From contig ML664175.1 in assembly GCA_007570785.1 (NCBI GenBank), positions 10,269,441 through 10,333,440 on the forward strand: a stretch of 64,000 nucleotides of DNA, in the 5' to 3' direction. The stretch's first letter is position 1. Each line of letters opens with the position of its first letter. Positions 1 to 11,171 of the stretch are shown here, piece after piece. The notes below the pieces were generated by a model. It saw only the letters and a list, made by a program, of their open reading frames with translations, made no database searches and was not told the DNA's origin. This DNA is from Antilocapra americana. Taxonomy: Eukaryota > Chordata > Mammalia > Artiodactyla > Antilocapridae. A program made the position numbers and the translations under genes.

Positions 1-439
1 TTCTGGACCTTTGCTTTTCTGTATACATTATTTCAAGTAAACTTGCTGGATATTTTATTAGAATTATTGATTCTATGTTTGTTTTAGTTTTTTTACTCTG
101 AAATCCTTTTTGTTTGTAGAAAAATGTATTTAATAGCATTCTGTATCGATTGTTCAACAGAGTTGTTTTATATTTTATTTTTTAAGTTAACATATAGGAA
201 AAATGTTTTCTTTTTGGGGTTTGGTTTCATGAATTTTAACATACATGTAGATTCATGTGGTCTGACCACAAAATACAAAATAATTTTATTACCCCCCCAT
301 ATTAGTTTGTATTGTTCCTTTCCCTTTTCTTCTCCTCTTAAGTTCTTATGATTGTAATAATACAGTACATAACATTTTGAGATTGCCTTTCTTCACTAGG
401 CATGTTATCATTGAGATTCACTTATTTAGTTGAATCTGA

Positions 440-650
440 GTAGTTTGTTCCTTTTTGTGGCTGAGTAGTATTATTATACTATGTGGATGTACAATGGTTT
501 CTTTATACATTTTAAACTACATTCATATAGTTTATGGATTTTGAATAATATGATTAGAATGGCTTTGAACATTTTTATGCTAGTTTTTCTATGATTAAGG
601 TTATCATTTCCCCAGGAGGGGGACTTCTGGGTCATATACTAATTGTGTGC
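440..650 (-). mobile_element. Old L1 3'-region relic
   Basis: On the plus strand the sequence GGCTGAGTAGTATTATTATA, followed about 160 bp later by GGACTTCTGGGTCATATAC, matches the reversed 3' part of mammalian L1 ORF2/3' UTR. It is strongly diverged. Confidence 0.6.
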
Positions 651-799
651 AGCTTGGTTTATTTTGAATAAATGTTTCTTATTTAATAGTGATTTTTGAA
701 AGTGGGGGCAGAAAGTAAAACTGGGAATACTGTTCATGGTGTCTCTGCTGAAACCAAAACACAGTAAAAATTTCAGTATGCTTCTTTTTGTTCTTCCTC

Positions 800-905
800 T
801 TCATGTTGCCCTCCATTCCTCACCTGCTCCCTCTTTCTCCTTATCTCTTCCTCCTCTCCCCCTCCCCCTCTTCATCTTTCCCTTCTTTCTCTTTATCTTG
901 TCTTT
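800..905. repeat. Pyrimidine-rich (C/T) tract
   Basis: About 100 bp almost entirely C and T on the plus strand. It is low complexity and has no recognised function. The small open frames over it are artefacts of composition. Confidence 0.8.
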
Positions 906-1385
906 ATCTAACATTAATCATACTGAAAAGTAATTTACTATCCATTTTCTTTCTCTTGTATCATTTACATAGTAAGACTCACTAGGTGATAATTTTGTAA
1001 TTAGCGTATGGCATAGTCTAAGGCATGTGCATAACTCTGATAACATGTTTGTGTAAGTGAGTTACTATGGTGAGATTTTAGGCAATAGAGCTGGCTCAGT
1101 TGAGTTCACTCATTCAGTCATGTCTGACTCTTTGTGACCTGATGGACTGCAGCACGCCAGGCCTCCTTGTCCATCACCAACTCCTGGAGCTTAGTCAAAC
1201 TCATGTCCATTGAGTTGGTGATGCCATCCAACCATCTCATCCTCTGTCGTCTCCTTCTCTTCCTGCCTTCAATCTTTTCCGGCATCAGGGTCTTTTCAAA
1301 TGAGTCAGTCAGTTCTTTGCCTCAGGTGGCCAAAGTATTGGAGTAGATAGACCAGATATTAACTGGGTTTTCTGAATGTTGAGTT

Positions 1386-1480
1386 GCTTTTCTTTTCAAA
1401 TTTACTTATTTTAATTGGAGGCTAATTACTTTACAATATTGTATTAGTATTTGCATACATTGACATGAATCAGCCATGGG
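1386..1480 (-). mobile_element. L1 3'-end fragment nested in BovB
   Basis: A short reverse-orientation L1 tail, starting T-rich on the plus strand as expected for a reversed A-tail. It is flanked by a perfect 15-bp duplication TCTGAATGTTGAGTT at 1371-1385 and 1481-1495. The duplicated bases belong to BovB, so this L1 arrived after the BovB. Confidence 0.85.
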
Positions 1481-1903
1481 TCTGAATGTTGAGTTTCAAG
1501 CCAACTTTTTCATTCTACTCTTTCACTTTCATCAAGAGGCTCTTGAGTTCCTCTTCACTTTCTGCCATAAGAGTCGTGTCATCTGTGTATCTGAAGTTAT
1601 TGATATTTCTCCTGGCAGTTTTGATTCCAGCTTGTGTTTAATACAGTCCAACATTTCTCATGATGTACTCTGCATATAAGTTAAATAAGCAGGGTGACAG
1701 TATACAGCCTTGATGTACTGCTTTCTCGATTTGGAACCAGTCTCTTGTTCCATGTCGAGTTCTAACTGTTGCTTCTTGATCTGCATACAGATTTCTCAAG
1801 AGGAAGGTCAAGTGGTCTGGTATTCCTATCTCTTGAAGAATTTTCTACAGTTTGTTGTGATCCGCACAGTCAAAGGCTTTGGCATAGCTAATAAAGCAGA
1901 AGT

Positions 1904-2115
1904 GAAGAAGTGAAGTGAAATCGCTGTTGTGTCTGACTTTTTTCGACCCATGGGTGGTAGCCTGCCAGGCTCCTCTGTCCATGGGATTTTCTAGGCAAGG
2001 ATACTGCAGTGGGTTGCCATTTCCTTCTCTAGAGGATCTTCCTGATTCAGAATCAAATCTGGGTCTCCCATGCTGCAGGCAGACTCTTTACCGTCTGAGC
2101 CACCAGGAAAGCTCA
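1904..2115 (-). mobile_element. Bov-tA SINE nested in BovB
   Basis: A tRNA-derived ruminant SINE on the reverse strand, ending in the tRNA-like head (reverse of CTTTCCTGGTGGCTCAG). It is flanked by 16-bp duplications CTAATAAAGCAGAAGT (1888-1903) and CTAATAAAGCATAAGT (2116-2131), with one mismatch. It splits the reverse-transcriptase part of the surrounding BovB. Confidence 0.9.
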
Positions 2116-2859
2116 CTAATAAAGCATAAGTAAATGTTTTTATGAGACTCTTTTGCTTTTTCAATGATCCAGAGGATGTTGGCAATTTGATCTCTGGTTC
2201 TTCTGCCTTTTCTAAATCCAGTTTGAACATCTGAAAGTTGAAAATTCATGTACTGCTGAAGCCTGGCTTGGAGAATTTAGAGTGTTACTTTGCTAGTGTG
2301 TGAGATGAGTGCAATTGGGCAGTAGTTTCAGCATTCTTTGGCATTGCCTTTCTTTGGGATTCGAATGAAAACTGACCTTTTCCAGTCCTGTGGCCACTGC
2401 TGAGTTTTCCAAATTTGCTGGCATATTGAGTGCAGCACTTTCACAGCATCATCTTTTAGGATTTGAAATAGCACAACTGGAATTCTATCACCTCCACTAG
2501 CTTCGTTCATAGTGATGCTTTCTAAGGCCCTACTTTTATGTGTTACAGGCTACTCAGGTTTGTCAGAATGTTGACTCTTACCAGGTGATTGCGAAACCTT
2601 TGATGTGGCCTTGTGGAATTCAGATAAATACTGCCTTCTTTGCATTTTGCTGAAGTGCTTGTCAGTCATGTTTTTGTCACCCTTGCTGCTGAAAGTTTGA
2701 CTAGAAAGATTGTTTGGCTTGAGGTTTGGAGATTAAATCCATCTCATGAATCTCTCTTGACCTTGTTTTTCACCATAGTTCGATATTAGAGAATATTATT
2801 AAGCTAATAGATTCTGTAATTCAGAATTTAGAAATCAGGAAAGGTAGGGTTCCTTTCAT

Positions 2860-3252
2860 TTCAGTTCAGCTGCTCCATCATGTCTGACTCTTTGTGACCC
2901 CATGGGCTATAGCACGCCAGGCTTCTGTGTCCATCACCAACTTCCAGAGCCTGTTGAAACTCATGTTAATCAAGCTGGTGATGCCGTCCAGTCCTCTCAT
3001 CCTCTATCATCTCCTTCTCTTCCTGCCTTCAATCTTTCCCAGCTCAGGGTCTTTTCCAGTAAGTCAGTTATTCACATCAGGTGGCCAAAGGATTGGAGCT
3101 TCAGGATCAGCCCTTCTAGTGAATATTCAGTACTGATTTCCTTTAGGATTGACTGGTTTCATGTCCTTGCAGTCTAAGGGACTCTCAAGAGTCTTCTCTA
3201 ACACCACAGTTCAAAAGCATCAATTCTTCGGCCCCCGGCTTTCTATATGGTT
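2860..3252 (-). mobile_element. BovB 3'-tail fragment
   Basis: The reverse-strand BovB tail begins TCAGTTCAGCTGCTCC and continues to the segment around GCTTTCTATATGG, where it breaks off. The next bases start a BovB 5'-type sequence in the opposite orientation. Confidence 0.85.
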
Positions 3253-4076
3253 TCCATCACAAGATGGCTGAAGAGAAGAATGTGTGCTTATCTCCCGTGA
3301 GACCTCAAAAGTTGCAACTCACTGCTGAACAAACATTGACAGGAGAATGTTGGATCCTACCAAAAAAAGATAACCCATGTCCAAGAGCGAGGGAGTAGCA
3401 CCAGCAAGACAGCTGGAGGGACAAAATCATGTTTAGAATCAAACCCCATACCTGCTAGAGATGCTTGGAGGGCTAAATCAAAATCTTCTGTGCACCAAGA
3501 CCCAGGTGCCCCGCAGAGAGTGAGCCAGGCCTGCCATTGAGTTTTGAGTGTTTCCTGCAGAGACACACTCAGCAGTGGCCTGCCGTGGTGACTGGGCCTC
3601 TGGTGCTGGAGACCTGGGAAAAGCAGTTTGTGGCATAAGCCCTATTGGAGCAGGTAACCATTAATTAACCCCACCATATAGCCACTGAGCAGATGACCCA
3701 CAAACTTCAGAACAATTACACCAAAGAAATTCTCTCACTGTTAAGAAGTTTCTAGGATCCACAACAGATTTCCCAACCTGGGGATCCGTCTAAGAGACTG
3801 AGAAACCCCAGGGAATTTGACTTTGAAAGCCAGTGGCATTTTGATTGCAGAACTTCCACAGGACTGGGGATACAGACTCTTGGAGAGTATAAACAAAACC
3901 TTGTGCACTCTAGGAGCCAGGAGAAAGGAACAGTATCCCCATAAGAGACTGAGACAGACTTGTCTGTGAATGTTTTGGAGTCTCCAGTGGAGGCATGAGT
4001 TGACAGTGACGTGCTGCAGCATCAGGGGCACTGAATACAACAGTGCCTGCATAACTCCTTTTAAAGGAGGTGGCCA
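3253..4076 (+). mobile_element. BovB 5' untranslated-type segment, opposite orientation to its flanks
   Basis: The sequence starting ACAAGATGGCTGAAGAGAAG and continuing through AGGAGAATGTTGGATCCTAC and TAAAGGAGGTGGCCATT resembles the 5' untranslated part of full-length BovB on the plus strand. It stops abruptly where a minus-strand BovB tail begins. The assignment rests on memory of BovB 5' sequence. A related LINE 5' end is possible. Confidence 0.6.
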
Positions 4077-5292
4077 TTCAGTTCAATTCAGTTCCATGCA
4101 GTTGCTCAGTTATGTCAGACTCTTTGTGACCCTGTGGCCTGCAGCACTCCAAGCCTCCTTGTCCATCATCAACTCCTGAACTTTACTAAAACTCAAGTCC
4201 ATTGAGTACAGTGATGCCATCCAACCATCTCATCCTCTGTCTTCCCCTTCTCCTCCTGCATTCAGTCTTTCCCAGCAGCAGGGTCTTTCCCAGTGAGTCA
4301 GTTCTTCCCATCAGGTGGCCAAAGTATTGGAGTTTCAGCTTCAACATCAGTCCTTCCAATGAACACGCAGGACTGATCTCCTTTAGGATGGACTGGTTGG
4401 ATCTTCTTGCAGTCCAAGGGACTCTCAAGAGTCTTCTCCAACACCACAGTTCAAAAGGATCAATTATTTGGCGCTCATCTTTCTTTGGAGAAGGCAGTGG
4501 CAACCCACTCCAGTACTCTTGCCTGGAAAATCCCATGGATGGAGGAGCCTTGTAGGCTGCAGTCCATAGGGTCGCTAGGAGTCGGCCACGACTGAAGCAA
4601 CTTAGCAGCAGCAGCACCTTTCTTTATACTCCAACTTTCACATCCATACGTAACTGCTAGAAAAGTATTGCTTTAACTAGACAGACCTTTGTTGGCAAAA
4701 TAATGTCTCTCCTTTTTAATATGTTGTCTAGGTTGGTCATAACTTTCCTTCCAAGGAGCTAGCGTCTTTTCATTTCATGGCTGCAGTCACCATCTGCAGT
4801 GATTTTGGAGCCCCCCAAAATAAAGTCAGTCACTGCTTCCACTGTCTCCCCATCTATCTGCTACGAAGTGATGGGACCAGATGCCATGATCTTAGTTTTC
4901 TAAATGTTGAGCTTTAAGCCAACTTTTTCACTCTCCTCTTTCACTTTCATCAAGAGGCTCTTTAGTTCTTCTTCACTTTCTGCCAGAAGAGTGGTGTCAT
5001 ATGTGTGTCTGAGGTTGTAGATATTGATTCCAGCTTGTGCTTCCTCCAGCCCAGCGTTTCTCAGGATGTACTCTGAGTAGAAGTTTAAATAAGCAAGGTG
5101 ACAATATACAGCCTTGATGTACCCCCTTTCCTCTTTGGAACCAGTCTCTTGTTCCATGTGCAGTTCTAACTTTTGCTTCCTGACTTACATACAGATTTCT
5201 CAAGAGGCAGGTCAGGTGGTCTGGTATTCCCATCTCTTTAAGAATTTTCCACAGTTTGTGGTGATCCACACAGTCAGAGGCTTTGGAGTAAA
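4077..5292 (-). mobile_element. BovB LINE fragment, reverse transcriptase 3' part and tail
   Basis: Reverse-strand BovB from its tail (4077) into the reverse-transcriptase region. Translated pieces such as KVGLKLNI and DWFQRGKGVHQGCILSPCLF are typical of its palm region. Reading frames are broken by indels. A BovA monomer interrupts it at 4487-4617. It ends near 5292, where sequence unlike BovB starts. Confidence 0.88.
4487..4617 (+). mobile_element. BovA SINE monomer nested in BovB
   Basis: This 131-bp element matches one half of the dimeric BOV-A2 SINE (GGAGAAGGCAGTGGCAACCC to TTAGCAGCAGCAGCA). It is flanked by an exact 8-bp duplication CTTTCTTT (4479-4486 and 4618-4625), so it inserted after the BovB. 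Confidence 0.85.
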
Positions 5293-5439
5293 GGCTTTGG
5301 AAAATGGACATTGGAACCACAACCTTCACAAAGCATGTTGTAACTTGCAGCTTGAACCTAACCAGGTCAACTCCCTGTGTAAATAAAATCATCAATATAT
5401 CCCATAGGAATGAGGAATAATCCAAGTTATATAGCATGT

Positions 5440-5748
5440 TATTTAAAATTTCAAGGATCAGTATGCAAAGAACCTACCTCAGCTCATGTTGAAAATGGCA
5501 GTAAGAGACCCTTGTGACAAAACAGTGTTGATGTTGGAATCATTTGACAGAGATTTAACCAATGTACAAATGTATGCTTAAACCATTACAAATACCCCTT
5601 CAACAAATGTTAACCTTCAAGTATCATCAAGGAAATAAATCATACAGAGAGGAATCAAATATAATTTTGAAACTGCGAAAATGATAATTATAATAAAAAG
5701 AACTGAACTGGCTAGATTCTGTGGCAGAATGAAGAGGAAAGGGGAGAG
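5440..5748 (+). mobile_element. Old L1-like 5'-region relic, left part (split by LTR A)
   Basis: A degraded sequence that resumes at 6952. The right part contains TCATTGGAGTCCCAGAAGGA, a string I associate with the 5' region of old mammalian L1 (L1M) elements. The left part is weakly recognisable. Family assignment is tentative. Confidence 0.45.
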
Positions 5749-6951
5749 TGCCGGGAGCCGTTAGGTTGCCCCCTTGTGCGGATGACAAGGTCACAAGACT
5801 AAGAAAGAAATTGCAAAGCTGACTTTATTTATTGGGGCATCCCGGGCAAGCCCCACACTTGTATTTTTCTTGGGAGTTCTGTCCATGCTCAGAACATTGG
5901 CTCATCTCAGTAGGTCAGTCCCAGTTGGAAAGAATTTGTCCTGAGATAATCCCCCCAGACCTTATCGACCAGAGGATCCAGGAAGGTGGATCACCTTCCC
6001 CGGGGGCTAAGGAGGAATGAAAGGGACATTTAAATAGATTACTACTTCTCCTACTCATTACTGGGGAGTTAACCAAGAGTTCTCTCGGGGTCATGGCAAG
6101 GCCACCACCAGAAAAGCTCCTACTTGGGTCACCTTTCCACCTCCTATTCCCCTGACCACTCCACGGAGGAAGCTCTCTTCCTTGAGGAAATCAGGCTCGA
6201 TTGGGACTAAGGAATGCTCATAATTGTGGCCAGCATAGTTGGAGATATTGATTGCTTTAGGATAATGTAGACATAGGAATTCATTATAGTAGTTATATAA
6301 GGTTAATAGGGTTTTATTGCTAAAGCAGTCCTGCTTGACTGTCTCTTAGTCCTTTTTCCCCTTCATAAACTGTCTTAGTCCTCTTTCCTCTCTCTAAACT
6401 GTCTCTTTGTCCTCTTTTCTCTTTTCTCTTAAGAACTGAAGTAGGTTACTAGAATAAACAGTCTCAAGCTTAAGCCCTTCCCTCTAGCTTCTACATAGTT
6501 GTACCTGATAAGGGAAATGTAACCTTTCTACTTAGGTTGATGAACTTACCATGATTGAATGAAGTATACTGAAGACATTTAAAGGGTAAACATACTATTG
6601 TTAAATCTAATTACATAAAAATCTGACTTCTGCAAAGGGAATGTTTCATGATAGATTGGGGAATGAGCTCAATGATAAGGTTGGTATGGAAGGTAGAAAA
6701 CAAAAAATTGTATATAATGATAGGTGATGTAATCATGTAATGGGGATGTCTTGGCTGTAAAACTGTAAGCCAACAACAATATACAAGAGACTTCTCCATC
6801 TCCTTTTGGAGAGACTTCTCCATCATTCTCACAAAACTAACAACAATAAAGGAGAGACTGCTTCATCACCACACACTGACTCAGCTCAGTTCTTCCGCCG
6901 ATGCCACTCATCCCTCAAGACCCCGGACCCCGCTGGGGCTGGACCCCGGCA
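5749..6951 (+). mobile_element. Solo LTR, ruminant class II (ERVK-like) endogenous retrovirus, copy A
   Basis: This 1,203-bp element starts TGCCGGGAGCC and ends CCCCGGCA, and is flanked by a perfect 6-bp duplication, GGAGAG (5743-5748 and 6952-6957). A 6-bp duplication and TG...CA ends fit a class II retrovirus LTR. Orientation is set by AATAAA at 6845-6850, followed by about 100 bp of U5-like sequence. No gag, pol or env remains, so it is a solo LTR left after recombination. It sits inside an old L1-like sequence that resumes on the far side. Compared with copies B and C, it carries about 67 extra bases before the AATAAA and three units of a pyrimidine-rich repeat near 6337-6429. It resembles bovine LTRs of the BTLTR1 type, but the subfamily is not verified. 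Confidence 0.88.
6337..6429 (+). repeat. Short tandem units inside solo LTR A
   Basis: Three units of about 30 bp follow a pattern like ACTGTCTCTTAGTCCTCTTT followed by C/T-rich sequence. LTR copies B and C carry two and three equivalent units. The array lies upstream of the poly(A) signal, in the U3 part. Confidence 0.75.
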
Positions 6952-7130
6952 GGAGAGTGACTCTATACATAGGAAATAGAAAGTCTCCACATTGAACAGT
7001 ACAGAAAATATGATAGAAAAAATTATCAGAGTTTCGGAGAACAGTGGGCCAGTAACATAATGGTTAACATTTGTGTCATTGGAGTCCCAGAAGGAGAGGA
7101 GAAATAGTGTGATGCAAAAAAAAAAAAAAA
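6952..7130 (+). mobile_element. Old L1-like 5'-region relic, right part
   Basis: Continuation of the element interrupted by solo LTR A. It includes the L1M-like string ACATTTGTGTCATTGGAGTC and ends in an A-run at 7113-7127. The same family, in reverse orientation, appears near 25440-26120 and 32640-33480. Confidence 0.5.
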
Positions 7131-7415
7131 TGTTTAAATAAGTACTGGCTGAGAATTATAATTATTTTAAAATTGATAGAACTGTACACCAATAGGAAAA
7201 AGGTCTATTTTATTTTTTGAGAATTTAAAATAAATTTGAAAGTGGGTGGTATTTTATTGTGATAATGTGGCATTTTTATTTCGCAGTGGTAATTCATGGA
7301 CTAATGACCTTAGTTGTTACTGATTGCACAGTTGGTGATGGGGACAGTTTTAGTCTTTTCCCCTTCTTTTCTGCATTATTACCTGAAGTGATTTAATAAT
7401 TTGGTGTGAGTAGTA

Positions 7416-10024
7416 GTGGAATGTGAAGTCAAGTGGGCCTTAGGAAGCATCACTATGAACAAAGCTAGTGGAGGTGATGGAATTCCAGTTGTGCTATTTC
7501 AAAACCTGAAAGATCACGCTGTGAAAGTGCTGCACTCAATATGCCAGCAAATTTGGAAAAACTCAGCAGCAGCTGCAGGACTGGAAAAGGTCAGTTTTCA
7601 TTCTAAGAAAGGCAATGCCCAAGAATGCTCAAGTGCACAAGTGCACTCATCTCACATGCTAGTAAAGTAATGCTTAAAATTCTCCAAGCCAGGCTTCAAC
7701 AGTACATGAATTTTCAACTTCCAGATGTTCAAGCTGGTTTTGGAAAAGGCAGAGGAACCAGAGATCAAATTGGCAACATCCTCTGGATCATCGAAAAAGC
7801 TAGAGAGTTCCAGAAAAACATCTATTTCTGCTTTATTGACTATGCAAAGCCTTTGACTGTGTGGATCACAATAACTGCAAAATTCTGAGAGAAATGGGCA
7901 TACCAGACCACCTGACCGGCCTCTTGAGAGACCTGTATTCAGGTCAGGGAGCAACCGTTAGAACTGGACATGGAACAACAAACAGACTGGTTCCAAACAG
8001 GAAAAGGAGTATGTCAAGGCTGTATATTGTCACTCTGCCTGTTTAACTTGTATGCTGAGTACATCATGAGAAATGCTGGGCTGGAAGAAGTACAAGCCAG
8101 AATCAAGATTCCCGGGAGAAATATCAATAACCGCAGATAGGCAGATGACACAACCCTTCTGGCAGAAAGTGAAAAAGAACTAAAGAGCCTCTTGATGAAA
8201 GTGAAAGAGCAGAGTGAAAAAGTTGGCTTAAAGCTCAACATTCAGAAAACTAATATCATGGCATCCTGTCCCGTCACTTCATGGGAAATAGATGGGGAAA
8301 CAGTAGAAGTTGTGGGTGATTTCTTGCAAAAATCACTGTAGATGGTGATTGTAGCCATGAAATGAAAAGATGCTTACTCCTTGGAAGGAAAGTTATGACC
8401 AACCTAGATTGCATATTAAAAAGCAGAGACATTACTTTGTCATCAAAGTGCCGGGGTCCAGCCTCGGCGGGGTCCGGGGGTCTTGAGGGATGAGTGGCGT
8501 CGGCGGAAGAAGAACTGAGCAGAGTCGATGTATGGTGATGGAGCAGTCTCTCGTTTATTGTTGTTGGTTTACAGTTTTTGTAGCCAAAAGACATCCCCAG
8601 TACATCATTACATCACCTATCATTCTATACAATTTTTTGTTTTCTACCTCCCATAGCAACCTTATCATTGAGTTCATTCCCCAAACTATCATGAAACATT
8701 CCCTTTACAGAAGTCAGATTTTTATGTAATTAGATTTAACAATAGTATGTTTACCATTTGAATGTCTTCAGTATACTTCATTCAATCAAGATAAGTACAT
8801 CAACCTAAGTAGAAAGGTTACATTTCTCTTATCAGGTACAACTATGTAGAAGCTAGAGGGAAGGGCTTAAGCTTGAGACTGTTTATTCTAGTAACCTACT
8901 CAAGTTCTTAGGAGAAGAGGAAAGAGGACAAAGAGACAGTTTAGAGAGAGGAAAGAGGACTAAGAGACAGTCAAGCAGCACTGCTTTAGCAATAAAACCC
9001 TATTAACCTTATAACTACTATAATGAATTCCTATGCCTACATATCCTAAAGCAATCAATATCTCCAACTATGCTGGCCACAATTATGAGCATTCCTAAGT
9101 CTCAATCGAGCCTGATTTCTTCAAGGAAGAGAGCCTCCTCCATGGAGTGGTGGGGGGAGTTGGAGGTGGAAAGATGACCCAAGTAGGAGCCTTTCTGGTG
9201 GTGGCCTTGCCATAACCTCCAGAGAACTCTTGGTAAACTCCCCAGTAAGGAGTAGTAATCCATTTAAATGTCCCTTTCATTCCTCCATAGCCCCCGGGGA
9301 AGGTGATCCACGTTCCCCGATCCTCTGGTCGGTAAGGTCTGGGGGGATTAACTCAGGATGAATTCTTTCCAACTGTGACTGACCTACTGAGATGAGCCAA
9401 TGTTCCGAGCATAGACAGAACTTCCAAGAAAAATACCAGGGTAGGGCTTGCCCAGGATGCCCCGATAAAGAAAGTCAGCTTTGCAAATACTTTCTTAGTC
9501 TCGTGACCTTGTTATCTGAGCAAGGGGGCATCCTGACGGCTCCCGGCAGCAAAGGTCCATCTAGTCAAGGCTGTGGTTTTTCCAGTGGTCATTTATGGAT
9601 GTGAGAGTTGGACTGTAAAGAATGCTGAGTGCCAAAGAATTGATCCTTTTGAACTGTGGTGTTGGAGAAGACCTTTGAGAGTCCGTTGGACTGCATGGAG
9701 ATCCAGTCAGTCTATCCTAAAGGAGATCAGTCCTGGGTGTTCATTGGAAGGACTGATGTTGAAGCTGAAACTCCAGTATTTGGCCACCTGATGCGATGAG
9801 CTGACTCACTGGAAAAGACCTTGATACTTGGAAAGATTGAAGGTGTGAGGAGAAGAGGATGACAGAGGATGAGATTGCTGGATGGCATCAATGACTTGAT
9901 GGCTGTGGGTTTGATTAGACTCTGGGAGTTGGTGATGGACAAGGAGGCCTGACGTGTTGTAGTTCATGGGGTAACAAAAAGTCAGACACCACTGAACGAC
10001 TGCACTGGACTGAACTGAACTGAA
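7416..10024 (+). mobile_element. BovB LINE fragment (3' half) split by solo LTR B
   Basis: Plus-strand BovB in two parts, 7416-8448 and 9549-10024, ending in the typical GGACTGAACTGAACTGAA tail. Open pieces carry reverse-transcriptase signatures (MNKASGGDGIPVVLF near the start and VWITITAKF-type remnants). The catalytic motif, normally Tyr-Ala-Asp-Asp, is destroyed: its first codon is TAG at about 8136-8138. Several frameshifts are present between 7570 and 8050. The element is defective, and the LTR insertion separates its tail. Confidence 0.92.
8449..9548 (-). mobile_element. Solo LTR, same ERVK-like family, copy B
   Basis: This is an 1,100-bp reverse-orientation LTR with TG...CA ends. Its near-duplicated 6-bp flanks are TCAAAG (8443-8448) and GCAAAG (9549-9554), with one mismatch. 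The poly(A) signal is at 8554-8559 on the reverse strand. It interrupts a plus-strand BovB copy in the region after the reverse-transcriptase domain, and BovB sequence continues on both sides. It lacks the 67-bp extra segment of copy A and has only two of the short tandem units (8911-8974). No internal retroviral genes are present. Confidence 0.88.
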
Positions 10025-11170
10025 GTGGTGGCAAGATGTTTAGTTGTTTTTTTTTCTTTTTTGAACAAGTTTTATTGTATATGATAATTTGGCTTTTTCT
10101 GTCTTTTTTCTAAACTATAGTAGTTTCCTTCTTATTAGAAATTGGAAGAATGTGAAGAACCATGAGAAAGATAGAAATTAGAGTCTTTCTTATTTTTCTG
10201 CATATAGAATTTTGTGGAATGTTAGCGAAAACATAGAGCTTTACTTATTTAATTCTAAAAATGTGCCATTTACTAAATACCTCTAATTTCACAGCTCTGT
10301 ATTCATTTGGCAGGGTCTGTACACATTCAGAAAGAATCACCAGGTTACCTATAAGAAGGGAAAAGAAATGGAAATCGTTCAGAATTGGATGCCATGATTT
10401 GACACATAATCCATATAAATGTTCTTTGCCCTATGAAAGAATGCTTAATTAACTAAGCTCTTCATTCTGTTATGTTCTTTAGTGACATGGTGGTGATGAA
10501 ATTGAGGAGTAAATAATGTATATTTCAGTTTGTTTTATTAGTGATCTACTTTGTATCATTGATCATCATGTTAATTTTCGTAACTCCCATTAGAATTTCG
10601 ACACAATTACCAGTTCTTTCACCTTCATTTTTCACCAGTTCTTTAAACAAATTACTCCTCTTTATTCGGGGTATGCCTGGGTAAGTGATATGTATTGAAA
10701 CTGATCAAAGATTTAGATTTTGTGTGAGTCTCCAATACGATTTCTTGTTGCTGTTGATTAGAATGTGAGTGGATATATATTTAATATTTTGGTTTTGTTA
10801 ATTGATGGCTAGCTATGAAATAATTAGAAAACTTGAACTGTGAGCTCCTGAAATTCAAGATAAACGAATTAATTTAAAGGCTATCCTTACCTAATGGCTT
10901 TTTTCCTTCTTTTGCTCTGTGTTTTGTCAATGTGGTTGACCATTTTGAGGTGAAAAGGAAGAGGTTTTGGAGTTCACCTCAATAAAATGTTGCCCCTTGT
11001 GAAAGGGATTGTGATGGTGGATAGGCAGAAATGGAATTGATAATTGAGTGGCTTTAATTAAGGTCACACGAATTTCAGTATGTTTGTCTTTGTTCCTTAT
11101 AACTGTGAATGACTTCATAAATTATGAAAAACTAATTTAATGTAAACAGGACTTTTAATAAGCTTTTATT
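10025..11170. other. Unannotated intron
   Basis: AT-rich sequence without recognisable repeats, RNA genes or exons. Short open frames (about 63 residues) look random. Confidence 0.5.
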
Positions 11171-11171
11171 A

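Larger units (their letters stand above)
1092..2534 (-). mobile_element. BovB (RTE) LINE fragment with nested L1 and SINE
   Basis: Reverse-strand BovB is recognisable from its 3' tail (1092-1357, the SINE-like end) through part of the reverse-transcriptase region (1481-1890 and 2131-2534). About 700-900 bp of BovB are missing at 1358-1370. The conserved motif ASGGDRIPVVLFQILKDDAV is visible at the far end on the reverse strand. An L1 tail (1386-1480) and a Bov-tA SINE (1904-2115) are nested inside with their own duplications. It is broken and cannot be active. Confidence 0.9.

Noticed and set aside
736..985. Two overlapping short proline/serine-rich frames as small proteins
   Set aside because: They arise from a C/T-rich low-complexity tract and overlap each other in different frames.
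5749..9548. A provirus with LTR A and LTR B as its two ends
   Set aside because: The LTRs face opposite directions, have different target duplications, and the sequence between them is L1-like and BovB without retroviral genes.
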